Shown: positions 34,655-47,009 of the stretch, in pieces
Layout of the letters: each line of letters opens with the position of its first letter
Position numbering within the stretch: position 1 is the first letter of the stretch
Translations under genes and position numbers: made by a program
The notes under the pieces: generated by a model
Databases searched by the model: none
What the model saw: the letters and a program-made list of their open reading frames with translations, nothing else
Told to the model about the DNA's origin: nothing
NCBI GenBank assembly: GCA_032164245.1
Contig: JAVMKO010000002.1
Span: forward strand, 182,968,920 to 183,032,919
Source: Sternotherus odoratus
Taxonomy: Eukaryota > Chordata > Testudines > Kinosternidae
Direction: 5' to 3'
DNA: 64,000 bases

Positions 34655-36435
34655 TTATGTGTGTTCTTTTAATACAGAATAATATGTTAATCCTCCAATT
34701 GCTACTTTGAGAGGTTCATTAAACATTTTTAGAATGATCAAATATGAAATGTATGAAAGGGAATTTGAAGGGAAACAAAAAATGTTAGCGTGGGTGGAGG
34801 TATATCACAGACAAGCCATTCCTTTTCTGATTTCACTGTGTAATGTAGGTCTGGCAGATCTAGGCTAATTGCCTTTTACTACTAAATTTTTGTGCCACCC
34901 ATCTTTGAAAATAGGTTTGAGCAATTGTATATTGGGTGATGAGGACAACAGGCGGGCTAGCACTAATGCTGTATCCTTGCTGGAGTCAGAGAATTGCTCA
35001 CATCTGCTGATTGTCTGTGGTTATGAAATAAACAGTTATGATCACCACTTCATCATAATTATACTGAAGTTACATCCCTTCTGAGCCAAGAATCTCAACA
35101 TAGTAAAAGTTTACAAGCTGAATATTGAAAAGCTTAGCTCAAGATTCTATATAAACTTGACATGAGGAGCAAATTTATTTTTCCCTGTAAACAAATTCCA
35201 CAAAGATGTTGACACAACATGGAATGTGTCCATGATGCTAAGAGTTTCCTACTGCCAGGTCTGTACAAAGTTTTAAAAAAAAGTCTAATCGTCTTCTTCC
35301 AGAACTTAAAAAATAAGCAGTGTCTGAACTCAAAAAATGCTCAATGGCACCTTTGCTACCAATATTATATTCCCATTTTAAAAATACAGATAGACAGCAC
35401 TGTTAGCACAACACTTTGTAATTTAACATATAGTTCCTTCCTTACCCCAATGTGTTAACAGTATAAATAAAACAAGATATAGGAGGAGGGGTTGCTAGAA
35501 GAGGTGGGGTTGAAGAAGGGAAGACACAAGAAGGTACCTAGCCAAGAGGACAGGAAGCCTGTTCCACGTGTTGATACAACATGCTACAATGCAAAAGCTT
35601 ATTGGATGGAAGAATTGGGAAGGCTGTTAGGAAAGAAGAAGACTGAAAGAGAAAATAGAGCAAATGGGGGTGGGAGAGTTCTGTAGGGCATTGTAAGTGA
35701 AGATGAGGCACCTGACTGAATTAGGAAAGGATAGCAAGATGGTGGAGGTATCAAGCTCGGTGGAGGGGGATGTGATTGGGTGTTGTGTGAGAGGAAGATG
35801 GCTTTGGTGACTGGCAGCATTTTGGATAGCCTGGAGGATATAGAGTGAGAGATCAGAAGGAAGAGGTTACAGTAATTAATGGGGGAGAGAATTCAGGAGT
35901 GGACAGAATTTTAGTAGTGGGGACAGTGAAGAAAGGGAGTAGTTTAGAGAGATTTGTGTTATGGTCCAGTATGTTGAGAGTGCTGAAGGAAGTGGAGAAA
36001 ATTTGCCATTTTCCCCACCAGATAGTGGGTGCCAGGCACAGGTCTGAAATAGGAGAGGTGGGATTGCTATCCCAATTTTTGGGAAGGAACATAGAGCTCA
36101 TATCATACTGTTCAGCAGAGAGCCTTCCTCAGTTGTAGGCAGCTAGAAGGGAGCCTGCAACATCAAGCTAATACAATTTAAGGCAATCCAGACAGCACCC
36201 TACTTCTCATGTTGTTGTCCTTGGAGAGAGTGCAAAACAACCACAAAAATTATTTGAGGGTTCTGGAAAATGACTTTTAGTGAGAAACTTAGAGCTCAAT
36301 CTGGTTAGTTTATCAATAAAATTGAGAAGTGACTTGTTTACACTATAGAAGTACCTTTGAGGGAGAAAATACCAGATATTAAAGGGCTTTTTAAACTAAC
36401 AAGGGAGGTGTATCAAGACCCAATTATTGGAAAAT
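34655..36435. other. ICA1 intron, no gene recognised
   Basis: AT-rich to purine-rich intron (35470-35960 is strongly G/A-rich). No named element or coding stretch. Confidence 0.45.
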
Positions 36436-36439
36436 AGAC

Positions 36440-36690
36440 AAATGCACATCAGAAATAAGGCAGTGAGGGTGATTAGTGGAACAAACTGCCAAGGGAAGTG
36501 GTTGATTCTGCAAAGATTGGTGTTTTAAAAAATAAGCAACTAGATGCCTTTCTGGAGAGTATGCTTTAGACAGACACAAGTTATTGGCTCAATACTGAGG
36601 TACCCTGGTGAAATTTAATGGCCAATGATATACAGAAATTCAGACTAGACGATCTAATCCCCCTTTCTGGCCTTAGACTGTAAGAATCCT
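36440..36690 (+). mobile_element. CR1/L3-like LINE 3' end fragment
   Basis: GGAACAAACTGCCAAGGGAA, CAACTAGATGCCTTTCTGG and GATCTAATCCCCCTTTCTGG are typical of the 3' section of L3/CR1 elements. It lies a few hundred bases before an antisense CR1. Confidence 0.6.
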
Positions 36691-36950
36691 TCTGATACAC
36701 TGCTCTCATCTGAGGACCCCAGTGCTAGAGAGGTTTCACAGACCCCAAATACAATGGTAGGACAGGGTAGACACCAGGATGAAGAACTATGATCAGCTGA
36801 TAATGAGTGGGAAAATTCACTGGCAGATTTTAAGTCTAAGTGGTTGGTGTTCACATTTTCAAGGCCATCTTGGTAATGAAAACAAAGCTAGAAATGTAAT
36901 ACTTAAATGAAAGATGAGATAATCTTGCTATTTATAAATTTCCCAGTATA

Positions 36951-38000
36951 GAATCATAAAATATCAGGGTTGGGACCTCAGGAGGTCATCTAGTCCAACC
37001 CTCTGCTCAAAGCAGGACCAATCCCCAACTAAATCATCCCAACGAGAGCTTTTTCAAGCCTGACCTTAAAAATCTCTAAGGAAGGGCGTTCCGCCACCTC
37101 CCTAGGTAACTCATTCCAGTGCTCCACCACCCTCCTAGTGAAAAAGTTTTTCCTAATATCAAACCTAAATGTCCCCCTCTCCAACTTGATACCATTACTT
37201 CTTGTTCTGTCATCTGCTACCACTGAGAACAGTCTAGATCCATCCTCTTTGGAACCCCCTTTCAGGTAATTGAAAGCAGCTATCAAATGCCCCCCCTCCT
37301 CATTCTTCTTTTCTGCAGACTAAACAATCCTAGTTCCCTCTGCCTCTCCTCGTAAGTCATGTGCTCCAGACCCTTAATAATATTTGTTGCCCTCTGCTGG
37401 ACTCTTTCCAATTTATCCACATCCTTCTTGTAATCTGGGGCCAAAAACTGGACACGGTACTCCAGATGAGGCCTCACCAATGCCGAATAGAGGGGAACTA
37501 TCACATCCCTTTATCTGCTGGAAATACCCCTACTTATACAACCCAAAATGCCGTTAGCCTTCATGGCAACAAGGGCACACTATTGACTCATATCCAGCTT
37601 CTGGTCCACTGTAACCCCTAGGTCCCTTTCTGCAGAACTGCTGCCCATCCATTCAGTCCCTAGTCTGTAGCAGTGCATGGGATTCTTCCATCCTGAGTGC
37701 AGGGCTCTGCACTTGTCCTTGTTGAACCTCATCAGATTTCTTTTGGCCCAATCCTCTAATTTGTCTAAGTCCCTCTGTATTCTATCCCTACCCTCCAGCG
37801 TATCTACCACTCCTCCCAGTTTAGTGTCATCAGCAAACTTGCTGAGGGTGCAGTCCACGCCATCCTCCAGATCGTTAATGAAGATATTGAACAAAACCGG
37901 CCCCAGGACCGACCATTGGGGCACTCCACTTAATACCAGCCGCCAACTAGACATGGAGGCATTGGTCACTAACATGGAGCCATTGATCACTCGTGGGTAG
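36951..38000 (-). pseudogene. CR1 LINE, antisense, reverse transcriptase remnant and 3' end
   Basis: On the minus strand the order is reverse transcriptase then 3' tail. The segment 37990-37580 encodes [13 protein letters not shown], then [12 protein letters not shown] (catalytic FADD) and [16 protein letters not shown] is changed to GVPQW. After a frame break, 37504-37283 encodes [20 protein letters not shown] and 37286-37029 encodes KNFFTRRVVEHWNELPREV. It ends in the 3' tail TTTGAGCAGAGGGTTGGACT, the same tail as on the SINEs. The 5' part is missing. Frames are broken, so it is inactive. Confidence 0.9.
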
Positions 38001-38004
38001 TAGG

Positions 38005-39300
38005 GGTGGGAATGGAATGTGTTTAGGCTTCATGGACCCCAAAGACTCATGTCATCAGAGATTCATTCTTCTGATCTCCTTTAATATCTTTACCTATTGT
38101 GCACTGTGAAGTATTTCAGGCATATTTTGGAGGAAGGCATGCTATTAAGGAATACCAGAGTTGTGTACTACTGACTGAAACAAGCAGATCTACAAATACT
38201 TGTGTGGAGTTCTTCAAGATTATGGTTCTTCTATCTACATTTTAAAAAGAGCTTAATTGAAAGTCCATTGAAGTCTATGGGAGTCTTTACGTTGACTTGA
38301 GTATGCTTGAATCAGGCACTAAGTGACCCCCCCAAAAAAACCCTGTGTGGGGAAGATCTTCAGCTGGTACAAATCGTCATAGCTCATTTAAAGTGAATGA
38401 ATTTATAACAATTTAAACTATCATAAAATCTGCCCCAATAGGCTTAATCTGCTATTGATTTTTAGGCAGAGCTCAAAAGTGGCAATTCCTGGATTTTAAA
38501 AGTATGTTACCTATAAAAACTTTGATCTTTTTAGTAAAGTGTCTTTTAAAATAGAAAAATTACAAATAAAATATATAGTAACTTCCGTTTCACTTTGCAT
38601 AGTATCCTAAAACTACAATACTATTTTAAAAGATGAATAATAAATATTAATGTCATTAATTTTAAAAAATTGTGTATTTTAAAACTTAATCCAATGCAAA
38701 CATATTAATGTTTCTCTACTAGTTCTAATTTGCTATCCAGGTGGATAGGGTTTTTAAAGACCTGCTTACTAATGGATTTCAAGCACAGATCTCTTTCACC
38801 CACCGTTAAAAGCATTTTAAGTTGTTCTGTTCCATTTTGGTAAATTACACTATAATTATAAAAATACATGTTTTAGATTCTGAGTCATGTACCCTTACAA
38901 AGAGATCACGTTCATTTATAAATTGGTTCCTAACAAGTCAGGGCTCTTCATTTTAATTTTAATTTATCATTTATGTATTGCCAAAGGATAACATGGCTTT
39001 TACTTCTGTCTGTAAAGCTCTAGTAAAGTATGATCACTTTTCAAAAGAAAAAATAATTTGAAACCCTCTTTCTCTCTATCACCTTATGTACTGTAGAAGA
39101 CAGAGAGATTGATGGAACAAAAACAAGAAGCTTTCTTTTGTTCCTAGTAGAAGATATTATGACCTTTCCCATGAAAACTAGTGCACACAATGTGCAAAAA
39201 AACTGGAGTGTTAAGTAAATTTAGGGCCCCAGTCCTGCCTGCATTGAAGTTGGGGTGAGTTTTACAATAGTAAATTCTTTATTAAGATATATTATCCCTT
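38005..39300. other. ICA1 intron, no gene recognised
   Basis: AT-rich intron. A short sequence at 39226-39265 (GGGCCCCAGTCCTGCC) may be a MIR-like scrap. Nothing else was seen. Confidence 0.4.
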
Positions 39301-39301
39301 A

Positions 39302-40144
39302 TCTATATATATAAAAGTCAGATGGTGTATGCGTGCATGTATGTATGTATGCTTACTCCTTCCACACCGTTTGAGCTAGAGACTTGAAATTTGGTACAGT
39401 TAGAGGTCTTAGGGTCCTAATGACCGTAAGAGTCGAAAAAATTTCAAATCTCACCTCTGACGCCCCCCAGGGGTGAAATTCTTTAAAGGCCAACCACATC
39501 AGCTGGGCAGCTGCTGTTCTCTGTGACATAGTTATGATGTCATAATACCCCCTCCAACAGACACTGCACTCGCTCAGCTCTCTGCCCCTCCCCCCTCCAA
39601 CGGACCCCGGAATTCCTCAGCTCTCTGCCCCCTCCTCCCTCCGACGGACCCCAGAATCCCTCAGCTCTCTGCCCCCTCCCCACCTCCGACGGACCCGAGT
39701 TGGGTTTGGTCGGAGGGTAAGTGAGGTAGGGGTGTCGGGTTTGGTCGGGGGGGGAGGTGGAGGTGTCGGGTTTGGTCGGGGGGTGAGGTGGGGGTGTCTG
39801 GTTCGGTCGGGGGGTAAGTGAGCCAGGGGTGTTGGGTTTGGTCTGGGGGGGTGGGAAGGTGTCTGGGTGGGTGAGGGGTGAGGTGTGGGTGTTGGGGTTG
39901 GTCAGGGGGTGTTGAGGTTGGTAGGGGGGTGATGTGGGGGTGTTGGGTTTGGGTGGGGGGGTGAAAATGTGAGTCAGGGTTGGTCGAGGGGTAAGTGAGG
40001 TGGGGGTGTCGGGTTTGGTCGGGGGGGGTGAGGTGGGGGTGTCAGGTTTGCTCTCTGCCCCCTCCAAAGGATCCCGTACTCGCTCAGCTCTTTGCCCCCT
40101 CCCCACCTCCGACTGACCCGAGCAACGCCGGGTATTTTCGCTAG
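39302..40144 (+). mobile_element. Complete short non-autonomous Helitron
   Basis: It starts TCTATATATATAAAAGTCAG and ends in a 5-bp stem hairpin, ACCCG (40116-40120) with CGGGT (40129-40133), followed 11 nt later by CTAG at 40141-40144. It sits between A (39301) and T (40145) with no target duplication, the Helitron hallmark. The 843-bp interior has near-repeats of CTCAGCTCTCTGCCCCC and of GGTGTCGGGTTTGGTC. No Rep/helicase is present, so it depends on an autonomous partner elsewhere. Frames within it are compositional. Confidence 0.9.
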
Positions 40145-40307
40145 TATATTACTAAAAAACTACTCGCTACCATAATGCATATTCAGTAACACTGCTGTAA
40201 TTTGAAGTTCCTCAGGATTTATAGTAGACAGGTAGTTATTAAGGGGGTTATGTCTAAGGTCTATTCAGTTTGATGTGGGCCCAATCCTTCAAATGCTTAC
40301 ACATGTA

Positions 40308-41121
40308 CAGTAAACCCTCGATTTAACGGACCTCGATTTAACGGACTTCGGATGCAACGGACAAAATTTCTAAGCAAGTCTGATGCATCCAAAATCCATT
40401 TGTCGAGGGCTGGCTGCCGGCTCCCGGCTGCCACCCGGGTCACGGCAGCAGGCGGGCTGGCTGCCGGCTCCCGGCTGCCACCCGGGTCACGGCAGCGGGC
40501 GGGCTGGCTGCCGGCTCCCGGCTGCCACCCGGGTCACGGCAGCGGGCGGGCTGGCTTCTGGCTCCTGGCTGCCACCCGGGTCACGGCAGCGGGCGGGCTG
40601 GCTGCCGGTTCCCGGGTCCCGCCCGAGTCCCGCCAGCAGGCGGGCTGCCGGGTCCCGCCCGAGTCCCGCCTGCGGGCGGGTTGCCGGGTCCCGGCTCCCG
40701 CCTGCGGACGGGCTGCCGGGTCCCGGCTCCCGCCTGCGGGCGGGCTGGCTCCCGCCCGGGTCCCACCTGCAGGTGGGCTGCCAGCTCCCGGCTCCCGCCC
40801 AGCTCCCGCCTGCGGGCGGGCGGGCTGCCAGCTCCCTGCCAGGACCCGGGCGGGCGGGCTGCCGGCTCCCTGCCAGGACCCGGGCGGGCGGGCTGCCGGC
40901 TCCCGGATCCCAGCAGCCAGGACCCGGGCAGGCTGGCTGACGGGTCCCGGCTGCCGCCCGGGTCCCGGCAGCGGGTGGGCTGCGGAGCTGCTGCCCCGGC
41001 CCTGTGGCGGGTGGGCTGCTGCTCCGACAGCTCGTTTTTTTTTTTATTATTAAATAACGGACTTTCTGATTTAACGGACACCCCCTCACCCGAATTAGTC
41101 TGTTAAATCGAGGTTTTACTG
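40308..41121 (+). mobile_element. Tigger/pogo-like MITE with GC-rich core, copy 2
   Basis: Ends CAGTAAACCCTCGATTTAAC and, as complement, CAGTAAAACCTCGATTTAAC, inside a TA duplication (40306-40307 and 41122-41123). It has the same subterminal and core modules as copy 1, but only four 47-bp units (GGGT marker at 40437, 40484, 40531 and 40578) and an extra subterminal GTCTGATGCATCCAAAA that copy 1 lacks. Confidence 0.88.
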
Positions 41122-41124
41122 TAC

Positions 41125-42440
41125 TTAAATTACTAATTTTGGGGGCAGAACTGTATTTTAGTAATGTTTGGTGCCTAGGACTGAGGCCTTCAGTAACTAC
41201 CATAATATACATGTTAAATTGTAGTAGTAAAACGAGCATTGCTTTTGAAATTCAATGGGAATAGTCACATGTTAAAATTAAAAAATTGAATTACTTTCAC
41301 AGGCTATTGCTTTTATGCATGAATTAGAATTAAGTTTCATTGATGCCTCTCATTTTGGTAATAAAGGTGGATAGAAAATCTTGTTCTTGTATAAATAATG
41401 TCATTTGTGCAAAAACTTAACTACAAGACAGAATTTAACCTCATACCAGCTGAAATACGAGATAGTGGAAACATCTAAAATTAGAGCCAGTGCAAATGGC
41501 AGAGTTCAGAACATATACATAGTTGTTGGGAAATGGGGGGGGGGGGGGATTAAAATGGTAGCATAACTTTTTACGTTTGTTTTCTTTAAAACAACTCGGT
41601 CACAGTATACAGTATAAGCATATTTAGATATATATCAAAATCATGGGAATTAATTTATGAACACAGTTTGCCATCAGCTCAAAAAATTCTTGATTTTCAA
41701 TTACGTGAAGAGCATTACAGCACTCAGGCCACCAGGGAGAGAAAGTTTTCCCAGTCATTTGTTCATGAGCAGTTAAGATTTCAGACTTGGTTGTCTGACA
41801 GGAAAATGTGATTGTTCCAATTTCCAAAGTCTCATCTGGTTCTCAACTAAATCAAACTGAAATGCTGTTGCTGCTATGATGATTCAAATTAAACAGCACT
41901 TCTTTAGATTCTTTTCATTCCATTATGGATTGTGTGACATTGTTTCTCAGTTTTCTATAATTTATTGTGTGTCTGACACCCTTGCTTTATCTAGTAGTTT
42001 TAGTTTTATTGCCGCTTTAATACAAATTAAAATGCTCTTACCTCTCATGAGACCTGGGATTGATTGAGTCGGGAAATGTTATAGTTCAAATTCAAATAAA
42101 AAATCTAATATTTGAGACAGATGATGATAATAGAAGTATAAAGTAGTGCATTCCAAATCTGTATTTCATATGTTTCAGTGCAAGACTGTCAGAAATAATA
42201 CATATTCACTGTAGTAATGTATCTGAATGTTGGGAATAAAAAATATTTTGTTCAGTGCTTGGCCCTTCAGTAACTAAAAGACAAGGCAGTCAGGAGCCTT
42301 ACAGGTGGTGTTGGTGACATTGCAGGATTTGCTCGTATAGCAACCAGTTCTAATCTATGCTATGAAACTAAGCAACTACTGAGCAGTATATGCTGCGTAG
42401 CTCCTCTTTCACTGGGAAATATTCGAGGCGTATTTGGATT
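41125..42440. other. ICA1 intron, no gene recognised
   Basis: AT-rich spacer between two oppositely oriented Tigger-like elements, with a G-run at 41537-41549. No coding stretch. Confidence 0.45.
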
Positions 42441-42685
42441 AGTGTACAGTAAAACCTCGATTTAACAGACTAATTCGGGCGAGGGGGTGTCCGTTAAATC
42501 AGAAAGTCCGTTATTTAATAATAAAAAAAAAAAGAGCTGTCGGAGCAGCAGCCCACCCGCCACAGGGCCGGGGCAGCAGCTCTGCAGCCCACCTGCTGCT
42601 GGGACCCGGGCGGCAGCCGGGAGCCGTCAGCCAGCCCGCCCGGGTCCCGTCTGCTGGGATCCGGGCGGGAGCCATCAGCCAGCCC

Positions 42686-43345
42686 GCCCGGGTCCCAGCT
42701 GCTGGGACCTGGGCGGGAGCCGTCAGCCAGCCCTCCCGGGTCCCGGCTGCTGGGACTTGGGCGGCGGGCGGGAGCCGTCAGCCAGCCCGCCCGGGTCCCG
42801 GCTGCTGGGACCTGGGCGGCGGGCGGGAGCCGTCAGCCAGCCCGCCCGGGTCCCGGCTGCTGGGACCTGGGCGGCGGGCGGGAGCCGTCAGCCAGCCCGC
42901 CCGGGTCCCGGCTGCTGGGACCTGGGCGGCGGGCGGGAGCCGTCAGCCAGCCCGCCCGGGTCCCGGCTGCTGGGACCTGGGCGGCGGGCGGGAGCCGTCA
43001 GCCAGCCCGCCCGGGTCCCGGCTGCTGGGACCTGGGCGGCGGGCGGGAGCCGTCAGCCAGCCCGCCCGGGTCCCGGCTGCTGGGACCTGGGCGGCGGGCG
43101 GGAGCCGTCAGCCAGCCCGCCCGGGTCCCGGCTGCTGGGACCTGGGCGGCGGGCGGGAGCCGTCAGCCAGCCCGCCCGGGTCCCGGCTGCTGGGACCTGG
43201 GCGGCGGGCGGGAGCCGTCAGCCAGCCCGCCCGGGTCCCGGCTGCTGGGACCTGGGCGGCGGCCGGGAGCCGGCAGCCAGCCCGCCCGGGTCCCGGCTGC
43301 TGGGACCTGGGCGGCGGCCGGGAGCCGGCAGCCAGCCCGCCCGGG
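42686..43345. repeat. 55-bp minisatellite in Tigger-like copy 3
   Basis: TCCCGGCTGCTGGGACCTGG recurs at 42741 (one variant base), 42796, 42851, 42906, 42961, 43016, 43071, 43126, 43181, 43236 and 43291: an exact 55-bp period over about eleven units. The middle units look identical, so expansion or homogenisation is recent. The period is not a multiple of three, so every frame visits all three phases. Confidence 0.96.
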
Positions 43346-43394
43346 TCCTGGCAGGGAGCCGGCAGCCCACCCGCCCGCAGGCGGGAGCCGGCAG

Positions 43395-43538
43395 CCCACC
43401 TGCAGGTGGGACCCGGGCGGGAGCCGGCAGCCCACCTGCAGGTGGGACCCGGGCGGGAGCCGGCAGCCCACCTGCAGGTGGGACCCGGGCGGGAGCCGGC
43501 AGCCCACCTGCAGGTGGGACCCGGGCGGGAGCCAGCCC
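43395..43538. repeat. 36-bp minisatellite in Tigger-like copy 3
   Basis: CCCACCTGCAGGTGGGACCC starts at 43395, 43431, 43467 and 43503, a 36-bp period of four units. Each unit centres on the palindrome CCCACCTGCAGGTGGG. Copies 1 and 2 each hold a single such palindrome. Confidence 0.95.
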
Positions 43539-44097
43539 GCCCGCAGGTGGGAGCCGGGACCCGACAGCCCGCCCGCTGGCGGGACTCGGGCGGAATCCGG
43601 GAACCGGCAGCCAGCCCGCCCGCTGCCGTGACCCGGGTGGCAGCCGGGAGCCGGCAGCCATCCCGCCCGCTGCCGTGACCCGGGTGGCAGCCGGGAGCCG
43701 GCAGCCAGCCCTCGACAAATGGATTTCGGATGCATCAGACTTGCTTAGAAATTTTGTCCGTTGCATCCGAAGTCCGTTAAATCGAGGTCCGTTAAGTCGA
43801 GGGTTTACTGTAATTCGTTTACGTAGTCAATAGAATCCCTTGGCCCCTCTCCGAAATCTTAAAAATCTCATCATTGCCACAATCTTCAATACAGTCATAT
43901 GCTGAACTTTTGAGACGTGAGCAAAGTTAAATATGTGTGTAAAAGTTTGCAGGATCAGGGCCATGAGGAGATGCTGTCCTCAGTCATGGTGTATCGAGTA
44001 ATCACAGGAGAGGGAGACGATTAGTGTGTATTACATGAGCCCTTTCTTTGAGAAAAGAACACACAGTTCTGTCAGTGCCTAATATGAGGTATTAAGT

Positions 44098-44451
44098 CAG
44101 GGGTTCTCAAACTTCATTTGACTGAGACTCCCTTCTGACAACAAAAATAACTACCTGACCCTAGGAGGAGTGGCCAAAGCCTTAACCCATCTGAGCCCCA
44201 CTTCCCTGAGCAGGGGAGGGGAGTGCCCCAAACTGAAGCCCAAGATCTGCTTACCCAGGTTGGGGGCCTGTAGCCTGAGCTCCGCCACCCTGGGCTAAAG
44301 CCAAAACCTGAGCCCTACCACCTAGGGCTGAAACCCTTGGGCTTCAGTCCCACTCAGTGGGGCTCAGGCTTCAGCTTCTGCCCCAGATGGTGGGACTCAG
44401 GCTTTGGCCCCGGGCCCCAGCAAGTCCCAGCCCACAGTTTGAGAAACACTG
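44098..44451. mobile_element. hAT-type MITE
   Basis: Ends are CAGGGGTTCTCAAACTTC and, as complement, CAGTGTTTCTCAAACTGT. It is about 354 bp with a G/C-rich interior of GGGCTCAGGCTTCAG and GGGCTGAAACCC modules. No coding content. The terminal repeats are typical of a hAT MITE family. The 8-bp flanks do not match clearly. Confidence 0.75.
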
Positions 44452-44454
44452 AGG

Positions 44455-45626
<1,172 letters not shown>

Positions 45627-45767
45627 TAAAACATGTTTTTCATATTACGGTAATGTGACAATATGCTGATAAGCATAAGAATATCTAACTTGCTTGGGGG
45701 AATGAAAGTTCGCACTAAATACTGATTATTAGTCTAATATTGTATTGAAATATTACTTTCTTTATAG

Positions 45768-45866
45768 ACAACACTGCTTCATTTTTGGGAAAAAACCTCA
45801 CACACTATGGCAGCTATCCATGAAAGTTTCAAAGGTTATCAGCCGTATGAATTCACTATGTTAAAG
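45768..45866 (+). CDS. ICA1: ICA1 internal exon, end of arfaptin-homology domain
   Basis: Acceptor TTCTTTATAG, donor TTAAAG|GTAAGG. It has 33 codons, phase 0 at both ends: TTLLHFWEKTSHTMAAIHES then KGYQPYEFTMLK. Only 189 bp separate it from the preceding exon. It completes the membrane-binding domain. Confidence 0.95.
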
Positions 45867-46699
45867 GTAAGGAGCATACAGGTGTATTATGTATCCATTG
45901 ATCAGCCAGGAGAGTGATTTGGTAATAAATGAGAGAAAAGCAGTACACCTTTTTAGTTGCATGTTCATATCTATGGGCTTTGTCAGGGATTGCTAAGCAG
46001 TGGTCATAGTGTGCAGTTTATCAAGTATCCTGGCACTTCCTTTTCATAAATGCATATTGGCCAACATATGGCCCCATATCAACAAAACATCCCTATTCAG
46101 GATGGCATTTAAGCCCTTATTTAAAATTTAGGCACACGTTCAAGCACTGTCTCAAATAATGATGTGCCCCGAGTGCTGAATTAGGGCCAAAAAGGATAGT
46201 AGGCAAGAAGGACACAATCCCACAAATTTTATGGCCACCATTTTGCTTTTTGCAAAAAAAAATTCTCACATTAAAAAGAATGTCTGCATCTAAGTACCCA
46301 CAAGGTGATTTTGGATGCTCAAGCGCTTTTTTTCCTTCTCTTTTGCTTTGTTACAAATTCTGTGGTGGAATTTCAGGAGTGCAGTAGAACCTCTGAATCA
46401 GCCACACGTTGAACGTAGGCCTGGACTCCATTCTCAGTGCTTATGTTCATGATCTCTTCTGCCCCACTGTAAAAACTGCTAATCACTGCAATGTGGGGAT
46501 TCACTAAATAAACAGAATTAAAAAAAAAAAGTAAGTCAACTGTTCAGTTAAAATTCGAGCAACCTCTTACCAAGTAGTCATTACACAGCAAAGAAAGCAT
46601 GTAACTGACGGATCCCATTTGCACCAAATAAATAGGGATAGGGAAGTATTTCTGTCTAGAAGGAATTTGGGAAAGTGAAAGGAGAGCTGCAACAAGGAG

Positions 46700-47008
46700 G
46701 AAAGTCAAAAATGAATGACTTGTGATAATATAATGTTGATTGAGACAACCTAGCTCTAAAACAATTCCAGGGTTTAAAAGAGAACTGGATAAATTCATGG
46801 AGGTTAGGTCCATTAATGGTTATTAGGCAAGACAGGTAAGGAATGGTGTCCCTGGCTTCCATTTCTCAGAGGTTAGTAAGTGGATGGCAGGAGAGAGATC
46901 ACTTGATCATTATCTGTTAGGTTCACTCACTCCGGGGCACCTGGTATTGGCCCCTGTTGGCAGACAGGCTGCTGGTCTGGTCTGACCCAGTACGGCCATT
47001 CTTATCTT
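46700..47008 (+). mobile_element. CR1/L3-like LINE 3' end fragment
   Basis: ATTCATGGAGGTTAGGTCC, CACTTGATCATTATCTGTTA, GGGGCACCTGGTATTGGCCC and TCTGACCCAGTACGGCCATT form the recurring 3' end, in the same family as the antisense piece at 30621. The left boundary is approximate. Confidence 0.75.
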
Positions 47009-47009
47009 C

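Larger units (their letters stand above)
42447..43810 (-). mobile_element. Tigger/pogo-like MITE with expanded core, copy 3, inverted
   Basis: It starts CAGTAAAACCTCGATTTAAC and ends GGTTTACTG within TA (42445-42446 and 43811-43812). It is inverted relative to copies 1 and 2. It is longer (1364 bp) because a 55-bp unit has expanded. It retains GTCTGATGCATCC as in copy 2. There is no transposase. Open frames of up to 448 codons on both strands arise because the repeat is GC-rich and stop-poor. Confidence 0.88.

Noticed and set aside
39540..40106. Pro/Thr-rich 188-codon frame
   Set aside because: It is produced by short tandem repeats in the non-autonomous Helitron. There is no Rep or helicase motif.
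42741..43538. CRISPR-like array
   Set aside because: The repeats are directly adjacent, without unique spacers, in a vertebrate intron and inside a transposon. They are minisatellites.
42487..43833. Open frames of up to 448 codons through the GC-rich repeats, on both strands
   Set aside because: They consist of Pro/Gly/Arg/Ala repeats produced by a stop-poor 55-bp tandem unit and occur in several frames at once. They lie inside a DNA transposon. No protein is supported.
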